Assembly (NCBI GenBank): GCA_046199005.1
Contig: CP176050.1
Span: 372,001-436,000 of the forward strand
Length of the DNA stretch: 64,000 bases
Direction of reading: 5' to 3'
DNA from: Ascidiimonas sp046199005
GTDB lineage: Bacteria; Bacteroidota; Bacteroidia; Flavobacteriales; Flavobacteriaceae
This document shows positions 48,301 through 57,400 of the stretch, one piece after another. Position numbers and translations under genes: made by a program. Below the pieces are notes generated by a model. That model made no database searches and was not told where the DNA came from. It saw only the letters and a list, made by a program, of their open reading frames with translations. Numbering within the stretch: the first letter of the stretch is position 1; every line of letters begins with the position of its first letter.

Positions 48301-51300
48301 GTCACCAAAACCCAGACAGAAGATCAACAAGCGTTGGTAGGTTATTATCAGCGCAAAAAGCAGGTTAAATTACTTGCTTCACTTTCAGAATACTTCGTGT
48401 ATGATGATTTGGCGTATCATGCATTGACAACAGATAATAAAAGGAATAATTATTACAAACGCGTTTTTAAGAGATATTTAAAAGATAAGGTTGTATTGGA
48501 CATCGGCACCGGACCGGAGGCAATTCTTTCACAATTTTGTCTGGAAGCAGGAGCAAAAAAAGTATATGCGGTTGAGATATCTAAAGAAGTATATGAAAAA
48601 GCGAAGAAGACAGTTGAAAAATTAGGACTTTCCGACAAGATAATATTAATAAATGATGATATTACTAATGTAGATTTACCGGAAGAAGTTGATTATTGCG
48701 TCTCTGAGATTGTAGGTCCTATTGGTGGTTCTGAAGGATCTGCAAAACTTATTAATCTTTCCCGAAGATTGCTGAATAAGCCAGAAAATATGATCCCTAA
48801 ACGCAGTCTTACCAAGATTGCGGGAGTTAATTTTCCAGATGAGTTACATAACTTTCAATTTGACGAGATTGGGAAATATTACGTTGAACGTATTTTTGAT
48901 CAGGTAGGATATAAATTTGATTTACGTATTTGTGTAGAAGATTTTCCTCTTGAAAATATCCTCACCAATAATGAGTCATTTGAAGATCTCGATTACACCA
49001 GACCTCTTACATTAGAGGATTCTCATTCCATCAAGCTTACCTTTGAGAAAGATTCCGTTGTGACCGGATTTATTGTATGGCTGAATCTTTATATTGATGA
49101 TGATCAGGTTATTGATACGTTGTCTGAAAGATATAGCTGGCTCCCGGTATATCTACCTGTTTTTTATAATGATACTAAAGTATCGAAAGGAGATTATATT
49201 GAAGCGGTCATACACCGTACACTTTCAGATAATAATCTGAATCCTGATTTCACAATTGAAGGGAATTTATTCAGGGAAGGATTTGAAGCGGAGGCTTTTA
49301 CATTTACTACTTCAAATCATGAAAAAAAATACAGGCACACCCCTTTCTATGATCGTTTGTTCAAAGACGATAGTATCCATGAGGGGCATCAAAAAAATAA
49401 TCTGACACAAGACATAGTTACCTATCTAAAGGGCAAGTTGCCTGATTACATGGTGCCGGAAATATGGATGGAAGTAGATAAACTCCCGATTAATACAAGT
49501 GGCAAAATAGATAAAAAGGCATTACCGGATCCTGATGAATCCCAAGTATCAACTGTAGCCTATGTGGCGCCAAGAAATGAATTTGAATCTAAATTAGCTG
49601 AGATTTGGAAAAATCTGCTCAATGTTGAAAAGATAGGTGTTTTTGATAACTTTTTTAGACTGGGAGGGCATAGTTTGCTGGCTACGCAGCTTGTTTCGGT
49701 GATTAGAAAAGAATTGGATGTAGAATTGCCTATCAGATCCATCTTTGAACATCCATCACTGGCAGACCTGGCCTCTTTCATTTCGAATTCAGGTGCAGTG
49801 CAGGGGCTTCCAGAAATTTTTCCACAGGAACGTCCGGATACGATCCCGCTTTCCTTCAGCCAGGAGCGTTTATGGTTTCTGGATAATTTAAAGGGCAGTG
49901 TGGCGTATCATTTGCCTTTTGTTTTAAAGATAGAAGGCACGCCCGATACTGATTTAATAGCAAAATCTTTAGCTACGATCATCGACCGTCATGAGATCTT
50001 ACGTACGGTTTATGGCGAACAGGATGGTATTGGCTACCAGGAGGTGATCTCGTCTTCAGATTGGTCACTAACCCGTGAGGAAGTAGCCACAGAAGCAGCA
50101 TTAGAGTCATCGCTGGAAAGCTTTATCAACCACCCGTTTGATCTGGGAGAGGATTATATGTTCCGCGCCTGTTTGTACAGGGTAGCAGGCGTATCAGGTC
50201 GCTACGTTCTGGCGGGAGTGTTTCATCACATTGCCAGTGACGGCTGGTCTAATGGGATCCTGGTATCGGAGTTCACGGAGCTCTACAGGAGTCTCGCCGA
50301 TGGGGAGTCAGCTAATTTACCATCCTTACCGATACAATATGGCGACTATGCGCTATGGCAGCGATCGTATTTAGAAGGAGAAGTACTGGAGCAGCAGTTG
50401 CAGTACTGGGAAGATCAGCTAGGCGATACATCGGTACTTTCGTTACCGACCGATTATCCGCGACCCTCGGTACAGAGTACGCGAGGGGCAAGCCTACGGT
50501 TTAGTTTATCAGAATCGTTAAGTGCTTCTTTAGAGGCACTCTCTAAACGAGAAGGTACTACCTTGTTTATGACCTTGCTGGCTGGCTTCAAGGTGCTGCT
50601 GTATCGCTACACGGGACAGGATGACATTTGTGTAGGAACGCCTATAGCGAATCGAACGCAGAAGGAGTTGGAGGGCTTGATCGGTTTCTTTGTAAACACG
50701 CTGGCTTTGCGCAGTGATCTGGGAGGCAACCCCAGCTTCAGGGAGCTGTTGCATCAGGTAAAACAAACCACCTTAGATTCCTACGACCATCAGCTGGCTC
50801 CCTTTGAGAAAGTAGTAGACCGGGTCGTGACCACAAGAGATATGAGTGTGACCCCTGTTTTTCAGATCATGTTTGGATGGCAGAACACTCCTGAAACCCC
50901 TGAACTGGAAGTAGAAGGTATACAGCTTAGCGCGATGGATGCCGGAGCGGTGAGTTCAAAATTCGATATGACCATCACAGCAGCTCAGGTCAAGGAAAAC
51001 ATCATCATTGATTGGGAATACTGTACTGATCTGTATAGTGAGCAGACCATAACAAGAATGAAAGATCATTTTGAGCAGCTACTGGAAGCCTTCGTTGCCA
51101 ATGCCGAACAGCCCATAGGTGATGTTTCACTCGTATCAGAAAAAGCACGCCAGCAATTACTCAAGGACTTCAATGCTACGGCGGTAGCCTATCCTTCCTC
51201 AGTAGGTTTGATGGAGTTGTTTTCAGCCCAGGTTTCGGCAAGTGGTACAAAGACAGCACTTGTCTATGGGACAGCAGAAATGAGTTACGAAGCCCTTGAT

Positions 51301-54300
51301 ATTTCATCAGGAAGAGTAGCTTCGTATTTATTGGCAAAAGGGATCACTCCAGGCAGCCGCGTGGGTATATTATCGCCGCGTAGTATGGAGATGATCATCA
51401 GTATGCTGGGGATCTTAAAGGCCGGGGGTGTTTATGTACCACTGGACCCCTCGCTTCCGCAGGACCGATTGTCTTTTATCGCCTCAGATGCAGGACTGGA
51501 ACTCATAATTGGTACCGATTCGGATCTTACCGGGGCGTATGCTTTTAAAGAGATACCGGTGTTTGATTATAAAGAGACACTGTCCTACGAACCCCTTGGG
51601 CATGCTGTAACGGTGTCTCCGGATGCAGGAGCGTATGTGATGTATACCTCTGGAACTACGGGCAAGCCCAAGGGTATTTTAATTACTCATAAGAATATCA
51701 GCAGTCTGGTGTTTGGATCAGCGGCCTTACAGGTGTACCCGGAGGATCGTGTACTGCAATGGTCCAACTATGCCTTCGACGGGAGTACCTATGAGATCTA
51801 CGGAAGCTTACTGCACGGAGCCCGACTTTACATCATACCACAACAGGCAGCCTCTGATGCCCAATTACTGGTAGATACCATTTATAAGAATGATGTAAGT
51901 GTACTGTTTATCACGACGGCGCTGTTCAACTCATTAGCGGAGTACGGTCTGGATAAGTTGAAGAGTATTCGCAAGCTATTGTTTGGAGGAGAGAAAGTAT
52001 CGGTTTCCCATGTAGAGAAAGCCTTCGATGCCCTTGGAGCTGGCAAGGTGGTACATGTTTACGGTCCTACCGAGACCACTACCTATGTAACCTCTTACAC
52101 TGTAGAGGACAAAACATATCCAACAGGGACGGTTCCCATAGGAGCACCCCTTGCCAACACTTCGATCTATATTTTAGACACACAGGATCAGTTAGTACCT
52201 GTGGGAGTGATTGGAGAGCTTTGCATAGGCGGCACGGGTGTAAGCCAGGGATACCTGAACCGAGCGGAGCTCAATAGTGAGAAATTCGTAAAAGACCCGT
52301 TCCGTGCAGATCCTGATGCACGTATGTACCGCACGGGTGATCTGGCACGTTGGTTACCCGACGGGAACATCGCCTTTGTAGGTCGTGCAGACAGCCAGGT
52401 AAAGATACGCGGGTACCGCATTGAGTTAGGGGAGATCGAGACCTTGTTGCTGCAACAGGCATCTGTACAGCGTTGTTGTGTAACAGCGTGGGAAGATGCT
52501 CAGGGTACCAAGCGACTGGTAGGATATGTGGTAAGTGAACAAGAGATCGACAAGTCAGCATTGCAGGATTCGCTGGGCACACATCTTCCGGATTACATGG
52601 TACCCCGGTTGTGGGTTGGATTAGACGCCTTACCGCTCACGCGCAATGGGAAGATCGATTACGGGGCTTTGCCTGCCCCTGAGACCGATGGTTTGAGTGG
52701 TGAAGCGTATGTAGCCCCCGAGAGTGAAGCAGAGCAGGCATTGGCTACGATCTGGCAGGAGCTGTTAGGGGTAGCCAAGGTAGGCGTACATGACAACTTC
52801 TTTGACCTGGGGGGAGACTCGATTATCACTATACAGGTAGTAAGCCGTTTGAAGCGTTACGGCTATCACCTGAAGCCCAAAGATATTTTTGAAAATCAAA
52901 CCATTGCAAAACTCTCGGTGGTTCTGGAAACTTCAACCGCAATTCAGGGAGAACAGGGAATTTTGGAAGGTAACTGTGAGATGACTCCTATTCAACATCA
53001 TTACTTCGAAAATATTCATAGAGAAGATTCACATTTCAACCAATCGGTACTACTTTCAATTGATAAATCAGTATCAGAAGAAGAATTGACTAAAGCATTT
53101 GAAATCATAGTTAAACAACATGATTCACTTCGTTTTGAATATAAAAAAGACGAAAAAGAATGGCAGCAACTTTATACTACTTCTATTGAGAATGCATTTA
53201 AAATAGAAGATATTAGTAATACAGGATCTACGGAATTAGCTGAAAAGATCACAACAATATGTAGAAGATATCAGGAAGCCATTAAAATTTCTGATGAAAA
53301 CAACTTTAAGGCAATTTTGATAAAAACTCCTGACAATGCCAGCAAAAACAGACTGTTTATTGTAGCACACCATCTTATCATTGATGGGGTTTCCTGGAGA
53401 ATTCTTATTGATGATATTGAAATAATTTTAACTAATCTACTATTCAACGGTGAATATGAACCCCCTGCAAAAGGAACATCTTACAGGGAGTGGGTAGCTA
53501 TATTGAAGGATTATGCCGTTAGTAAATCGGTAGTCTCAAAACAAAAGTACTGGTCAACAATAGCAAATCACTACCAGCAAATACCTGTAGATAAAGAAGA
53601 TGGATTATCTGTAATGTCTGATGTTTCGAATTATGAAATAATTCTTGACGAGCAGCACACTCAAAAACTCCTCAAAGAAGTACATCAGGCATATGGAACC
53701 GAAATGGATGATATACTTGTTGGATGCCTTGCCCATACGTTGAGTAGTTGGACACATATGAATCATCTGGTTGTTGGTATGGAAGGTCACGGAAGAGAGC
53801 AATTATTTCCTGAGATTGATTTAAGTAATACTATAGGTTGGTTTACAAATTTGTATCCGGTACTGCTACCAACTACAAGACAAGAATCCATCGGGGGGGT
53901 CATAAAGTCAGCCAAGGAAACCTTAAGAAGCGTTCCGGACAAAGGAATGGGATACGGAGCTCTGCGATATTTACATCCTTCTGAGGAAATAAGAAAGAAT
54001 CTTGAAAAAGTCAAATGGGATGTAATATTCAACTATCTGGGACAACTGGATCAAGTTGTAAAATCGGATAGCATATTGGATGAGGCTGATGAATTTACAG
54101 GAGCTAACATCGGCGCTAATATTCCTTTTACCAATAAAATGGAGGTGAATTGTAATATTATTGGAGGGAGACTAGTTATGAACTGGTCATATTCCAAAAA
54201 GCAATACTATAAGGAAACTATTGCTGAAATAGCGATCGCTTACATTGAAAATCTGAAAGAGATAATAACTCATTGTAGCGAGAAGACCACTAGAGAATTT

Positions 54301-54396
54301 ACTGCCTCTGATTACGGATTAAAAGACGTTGATCAAAAAGAGCTTGAGAACTTCATAAATGAAAAAACAGATTCTGAAGAATTATTTAAATTTTAA
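42334..54396 (+). CDS. NRPS 2: modules 6-8 with embedded methyltransferase and terminal epimerase
   Basis: Protein of 4020 residues. A TubC_N-like docking domain (1-58; ILQILETATDQGISLYL) is followed by C6-A6-PCP6 (HH 214, Ser1057), C7-A7 with inserted methyltransferase-PCP7 (HH 1240, Ser2447) and C8-A8-PCP8-E (HH 2632, Ser3496 in LGGDSI, E domain 3546-3990). Pockets threaded by eye: A6 DAWYLGNVV (Leu-like), A7 DASTVAAIC (Tyr or Phe), A8 DGYFLGVTY (Ile-like). The E domain shows HHLIIDG (3679-3685) and NTIGWFTNLYPV, and PCP8 has the GGDS form usual before epimerases. Residue 8 should therefore be D. The next gene starts 20 bases downstream and opens with a DCL-type condensation domain, which agrees. 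C8 to PCP8 has visibly more G+C-rich codons than the flanking parts, a sign of mosaic origin. Confidence 0.95.
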   Translation: MNTKVDYSNILQILETATDQGISLYLDEGKLKLKLKKDEEISQELLAQIKTNKDEIIDFLSNEYSNFKKLNEKVNKVKRANYAEIKEIPLSFSQERLWFLDQLQGSIEYHIPLLLELKGDVDVHILESALKQIVDRHEILRTSIQSKNGSPYQVIRSSSDWSLVKKSAASKVAIESEINTFVSTPFDLANDYMFRARLFKIASTNYILAGVLHHIASDGWSNAILTEEFISIYKSLKSGTKTSLPELSLQYTDYAIWQRNYLRPEELDAQLSYWKDQLQQVPVLELPTDFPRPANQSTSGAALTFRLKKDTSEALHIRTKENDVTLFMTLMTAFKILLYKYTGERDICVGTPVANRTQEALENLIGYFVNTLAIRSELGENTSFLDLLAQVKKTTLEAYDHQAVPFEKIVEHTVEDREMSVHPIFQVMFALQNNPNTSSEIDLDGMEIAPYYLENKTAKFDITLIAVEETDGIALELEYCTDIFKEATIERMIEHFNLLLEQIVKDPTARISGLGIVTEAEAKKLLVDFNATSVDFPAAASVVTQFESQVQETPSHAAVVTSESTLTYEAMDAYTNQLARYLQDKGLAHGDLAGVKLGRGTGLVSSVLGVLKTGAGYVAIDPEYPSARIDYMESDSGCKWVIDADFLEDFEKVRASYAATSLATPIKTGDLAYVIYTSGSTGTPKGVKISHGNLLNLCNWHKDLYKLSPSSRGTLFSGTGFDASVWEIYPYLLSGASLYPLPNTEERYDLSFLSNFLEDHQITHAYLPSQVCQDLVNEELSIAGLTILTGGDALHLSKPSRVKIYNNYGPTENTVVTTYYEVQDGEAGMIPIGYPISNTQVYVLSDGLQLQPVGVVGELCISGASLSSGYLNQEVLTEEKFVANPFVEGEKIYRTGDLARWRADGSLIFCGRKDSQVKIRGYRIELGEIEYAIQDQDGIQQAAVLAKEDAQGQKRLVGYVVSSVDFEKTAIEASLEKTLPTYMIPKQWVVLESLPLNQNGKVDKRKLDSIEVELVSSNEYIAPENQIEAELAYIWEQLLGCDKIGVRDDFFALGGHSLLATRLVAAIKNELDVQISIRSIFTHRILEHLANHIEQKDHEIGIPEISKQDATGRIPLSFSQERLWFIDQLQGGRQYHIPVIFEMNGGLQTEILEETLQQIIERHEILRTVYKSENGIAYQEIQDAQDWTLQFHQIDENSELEAQIASFFEKPFDLTKDYMFRACLFSLDNAHHVFAGVFHHIASDGWSEIILTDEFIKIYNQKLKGDQIELPKLEIQYADYAIWQRKYLEGAVFENELKYWENQLQNAAPLKLPTDYARPALQSTAGAMVKYQIDKSVLKQLKVQSENHGVTLYMLLLTVFKIVLYKYSGQEDLSVGTPVANRINSKIEGLIGFFINNLVLRSTVTAETTFDKLLAQVKETTLGAYDHQQVPFEKVVERVVGTRDMSINPLFQVKFMLDNTPGIGKEIDMHGVAIKPYETAHTISIIDLSWNLQETEEGLFIGIEYCTDLFKETTISRMVSHFETLLHQVIENPYAKVSSLNLLSEQEKYQLKKFNKSEVKYERNLTIISVFEEQVKNRPETTAVVYNDEKLSYEELNKRANRLAHYLKDQYDLKEDELVGVMMHRSLWSVISILGILKAGAAYLPIDIDYPETRKSFILDDAGLKLLIIESESLFDMMQFEVPQLSIDIEFDTFPENKEVYENIPAIINPSSLAYVIYTSGSTGTPKGVMIEHQGIMNTILAQIDIFGIEKEDHCIQFASHSFDASVSEIFTALVAGASLYLIDDTTKKDIEAFTAYIQENNITIATIPPAFLRLLDVEILAKSLKTLVTAGEAAPKEKVVAFMENGGNYINAYGPTETSICATTFQGALENTTVPIGKPIWNTKIYMLATDGSLQPIGIPGELCIAGTGLARGYLNRDLLTNEKFIPNPYDKTDLLYKTGDLAKWLPEGNIEFLGRIDDQVKVRGYRIELGEIESVVNTHPEIHQSAVVTKTQTEDQQALVGYYQRKKQVKLLASLSEYFVYDDLAYHALTTDNKRNNYYKRVFKRYLKDKVVLDIGTGPEAILSQFCLEAGAKKVYAVEISKEVYEKAKKTVEKLGLSDKIILINDDITNVDLPEEVDYCVSEIVGPIGGSEGSAKLINLSRRLLNKPENMIPKRSLTKIAGVNFPDELHNFQFDEIGKYYVERIFDQVGYKFDLRICVEDFPLENILTNNESFEDLDYTRPLTLEDSHSIKLTFEKDSVVTGFIVWLNLYIDDDQVIDTLSERYSWLPVYLPVFYNDTKVSKGDYIEAVIHRTLSDNNLNPDFTIEGNLFREGFEAEAFTFTTSNHEKKYRHTPFYDRLFKDDSIHEGHQKNNLTQDIVTYLKGKLPDYMVPEIWMEVDKLPINTSGKIDKKALPDPDESQVSTVAYVAPRNEFESKLAEIWKNLLNVEKIGVFDNFFRLGGHSLLATQLVSVIRKELDVELPIRSIFEHPSLADLASFISNSGAVQGLPEIFPQERPDTIPLSFSQERLWFLDNLKGSVAYHLPFVLKIEGTPDTDLIAKSLATIIDRHEILRTVYGEQDGIGYQEVISSSDWSLTREEVATEAALESSLESFINHPFDLGEDYMFRACLYRVAGVSGRYVLAGVFHHIASDGWSNGILVSEFTELYRSLADGESANLPSLPIQYGDYALWQRSYLEGEVLEQQLQYWEDQLGDTSVLSLPTDYPRPSVQSTRGASLRFSLSESLSASLEALSKREGTTLFMTLLAGFKVLLYRYTGQDDICVGTPIANRTQKELEGLIGFFVNTLALRSDLGGNPSFRELLHQVKQTTLDSYDHQLAPFEKVVDRVVTTRDMSVTPVFQIMFGWQNTPETPELEVEGIQLSAMDAGAVSSKFDMTITAAQVKENIIIDWEYCTDLYSEQTITRMKDHFEQLLEAFVANAEQPIGDVSLVSEKARQQLLKDFNATAVAYPSSVGLMELFSAQVSASGTKTALVYGTAEMSYEALDISSGRVASYLLAKGITPGSRVGILSPRSMEMIISMLGILKAGGVYVPLDPSLPQDRLSFIASDAGLELIIGTDSDLTGAYAFKEIPVFDYKETLSYEPLGHAVTVSPDAGAYVMYTSGTTGKPKGILITHKNISSLVFGSAALQVYPEDRVLQWSNYAFDGSTYEIYGSLLHGARLYIIPQQAASDAQLLVDTIYKNDVSVLFITTALFNSLAEYGLDKLKSIRKLLFGGEKVSVSHVEKAFDALGAGKVVHVYGPTETTTYVTSYTVEDKTYPTGTVPIGAPLANTSIYILDTQDQLVPVGVIGELCIGGTGVSQGYLNRAELNSEKFVKDPFRADPDARMYRTGDLARWLPDGNIAFVGRADSQVKIRGYRIELGEIETLLLQQASVQRCCVTAWEDAQGTKRLVGYVVSEQEIDKSALQDSLGTHLPDYMVPRLWVGLDALPLTRNGKIDYGALPAPETDGLSGEAYVAPESEAEQALATIWQELLGVAKVGVHDNFFDLGGDSIITIQVVSRLKRYGYHLKPKDIFENQTIAKLSVVLETSTAIQGEQGILEGNCEMTPIQHHYFENIHREDSHFNQSVLLSIDKSVSEEELTKAFEIIVKQHDSLRFEYKKDEKEWQQLYTTSIENAFKIEDISNTGSTELAEKITTICRRYQEAIKISDENNFKAILIKTPDNASKNRLFIVAHHLIIDGVSWRILIDDIEIILTNLLFNGEYEPPAKGTSYREWVAILKDYAVSKSVVSKQKYWSTIANHYQQIPVDKEDGLSVMSDVSNYEIILDEQHTQKLLKEVHQAYGTEMDDILVGCLAHTLSSWTHMNHLVVGMEGHGREQLFPEIDLSNTIGWFTNLYPVLLPTTRQESIGGVIKSAKETLRSVPDKGMGYGALRYLHPSEEIRKNLEKVKWDVIFNYLGQLDQVVKSDSILDEADEFTGANIGANIPFTNKMEVNCNIIGGRLVMNWSYSKKQYYKETIAEIAIAYIENLKEIITHCSEKTTREFTASDYGLKDVDQKELENFINEKTDSEELFKF
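43872..45346 (+). repeat. A6 block, copy 1 of a near-identical 1475-base repeat
   Basis: The block spans the C-A linker and the whole of adenylation domain 6, up to the A10 motif NGKVDK. It matches 55913-57387 at a constant offset of 12041 bases, with a few differences such as FPAAAS versus FLAADS and EAMDAY versus EALDAY. It ends exactly where the two proteins diverge (KRKL versus KKAL). Confidence 0.95.
48340..49380 (+). other. PRMT-like SAM methyltransferase inserted in adenylation domain 7
   Basis: About 345 residues (2003-2350) sit between core motifs A8 (VKVRGYRIELGEIE) and A9 (LPDYMVPEIW), the usual slot for NRPS methyltransferases. SAM-binding motif I is VVLDIGTGPEA, followed by KKVYAVEIS. 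The loop SEIVGPIGGSEG has the spacing of the double-Glu loop of protein arginine methyltransferases (compare SEWMGYCLFYES in PRMT1, recalled from memory). Next comes RRLLNKPENMIPKRS, then a long second half with SWLPVYLPVFYNDTKVSKGD that fits a PRMT-type beta-barrel. By position it should methylate the A7 residue (Tyr/Phe) on PCP7, probably on nitrogen. Confidence 0.75.
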
Positions 54397-54416
54397 AATA
54401 AAGACACCCTTTAAAT

Positions 54417-57400
54417 ATGGAAGATTTCATCCAAAAACTAGATAAAATTGATTTATTTCTAATTGAAAAGAACGGAGAATTAGTCCTGAAACGCTATAAA
54501 AATCGAGCTGCGGACCACGAAGAAAATTTTGCAAGGCACAAGGATGAAATTATCAGTTTTATTAAAAGCAATAAGCAAGAGTTAATTGCTTTTTTACAAC
54601 AAAAGGAAGCTACTAAATCCAATGCACTTTACAATTTAAGTCCTTTACAGGAAGGCTTGTTATTTCATGCGCTTCTTGACAAGGAGTCGGCTGCATATAT
54701 TGAACAATTATACGTTGATTTTCCAAGCGGAGTGGATGTAACAGCTTTAAAAACCGCTTGGGAATCGGTGATCGCCAATCACACTATTTTTAGAACAGGC
54801 TTTTTTTATGAAGAATTAAAAGTGCCTGTTCAATATGTGAATGATCGAGTTGTGTTACCTTTCAAAGAAATAGATTATAGTGATTTGGAGGTGTCTGAGC
54901 GCGAAAGTAAAATTCAAGAGTTTCTAAAAAAAGATATGGAAACTCCGTTCGATTTTGGTACTGCACCTCTTATGAGAATTACACTCATCAGGATGAGTTC
55001 TTCAGCTTACAGAATGGTTTTTACCAATCATCATATATTGCTTGACGGCTGGTCATTATCAATCGTGATGGAGGAATTTATGGAAGCTTACGAAGGTTAT
55101 GTATCAAAAACATCTTCAGATAGCAGGCGTGAAGATCATTATGAAGACTATATCAAGTATATTAGTAGTAAGAACAATTTTACCGAAGAAGAATTCTGGC
55201 GTAATTATATGGTAGGAATCGAAGCGCCTACTTCACTTCCTTTCAAAAAGAAAGTAGATCTAGAAAATGGTTACGGAGAGGCAAAAGGGATTTCTTTTAA
55301 AATGGCTACATCCTTTACTGATAGCCTCATTAACTTAACAAAAGAGCATCGTATTACACTTAATACAATGCTTCAGGGGGTTTGGGCGGTATTACTCTCC
55401 AGATATACACAACAAAGTAATATTTTGTTTGGGGTTACTGTTTCAGGTAGGCCAATCGATCTAGAAAGATCTGAGCAACGTGTAGGATTGTATATTAATA
55501 CACTGCCCTTGCATGCAGCAATAAATGACGATGAAGTTTTTACTTCATGGCTACAGAAACTGCAAAACTCTCAATCTGAATGTCGCGAGCACCAGTACTC
55601 GAGTCTTGCCAAAATTCAGCGATTATCTAAAATTGAGGGAGATTTATTTGATAGCATTTTGGTTTTCGAAAATTTTCCCATATCCAAAGTTCTTTCAGAA
55701 AGTGAGGGTACACTCGAAGTTGGAAATGTTCACACAAGTCGGGATCAGTCGAATTATCCACTAAGCATCATTGTTCATCCTCAAAGTGAATTATCTGTAG
55801 AATTCAGATATAATGATGCCTTTTTATCGGAAGAATCTGTTTTAATGATCAGCAAACATTTCAAAACGCTTTTAAGAAATGCTGTGGAGAACCCTCATTT
55901 AAAAATCTGTGATTTAGGTATAGTTACGGAGGCTGAGGCAAAGAAATTGTTAGTTGATTTTAATGCTACTTCGGTTGATTTTCTTGCTGCTGATTCGGTG
56001 GTTACGCAGTTTGAGTCTCAGGTAAAGGAGACACCATCGCATGCAGCAGTGGTGACCTCGGAGAGCACATTGACCTATGAAGCTCTGGATGCGTATACAA
56101 ATCAATTAGCCCGTTATTTACAGGATAAGGGACTTGCCCATGGCGATCTAGCAGGTGTTAAATTAGGGCGAGGCACTGGTCTGGTGAGTAGCGTATTAGG
56201 CGTTTTAAAGACGGGAGCAGGCTATGTAGCGATCGATCCCGAATATCCTTCTGCACGTATTGATTATATGGAATCAGACAGTGGTTGCAAATGGGTAATT
56301 GATGCTGATTTTCTGGAGGATTTTGAAAAAGTACGTGCTTCCTATGCAGCGACCTCGTTAGCAACACCCATCAAGACAGGCGACCTGGCCTATGTGATCT
56401 ACACATCGGGTTCTACGGGGACGCCCAAGGGAGTTAAGATCAGTCATGGCAACCTGCTGAATTTATGCAATTGGCATAAGGATCTGTACAAGTTGAGTCC
56501 ATCTAGCCGTGGCACGCTTTTTTCTGGTACCGGATTTGATGCGAGTGTGTGGGAGATTTACCCTTATCTGTTAAGTGGCGCCAGCCTTTATCCGCTACCT
56601 AATACAGAGGAGCGCTACGATCTTTCGTTTCTAAGTAATTTTCTGGAGGATCATCAGATCACCCATGCGTATTTACCTTCCCAGGTATGTCAGGACCTGG
56701 TCAATGAAGAGCTTTCGATAGCAGGACTTACCATTCTTACCGGAGGAGACGCTTTGCATCTCTCGAAACCCTCCCGTGTAAAGATTTACAATAACTATGG
56801 ACCTACCGAGAATACAGTGGTGACCACGTATTATGAGGTTCAGGATGGGGAAGCAGGGATGATACCTATAGGCTATCCGATATCGAATACACAGGTATAT
56901 GTTCTTTCCGATGGTTTGCAGTTACAACCTGTGGGTGTGGTAGGCGAGTTGTGTATTTCCGGAGCGAGTTTATCCTCGGGGTATTTGAATCAGGAGGTTC
57001 TTACGGAAGAGAAGTTTGTAGCGAATCCTTTTGTAGAAGGCGAAAAGATATATCGCACGGGTGATCTGGCACGTTGGCGAGCAGATGGCAGCTTGATTTT
57101 TTGTGGACGGAAAGACAGTCAGGTAAAGATACGCGGTTATCGCATTGAGTTGGGCGAGATCGAATATGCGATACAGGATCAGGACGGCATTCAACAGGCA
57201 GCGGTATTGGCGAAGGAAGATGCACAAGGACAGAAGCGCTTGGTAGGTTATGTGGTGAGTTCGGTTGATTTTGAGAAAACAGCGATTGAGGCATCATTAG
57301 AGAAGACGCTTCCCACATACATGATACCGAAACAGTGGGTGGTACTGGAAAGTCTGCCACTCAATCAAAATGGAAAAGTTGATAAAAAAGCACTACCTGA

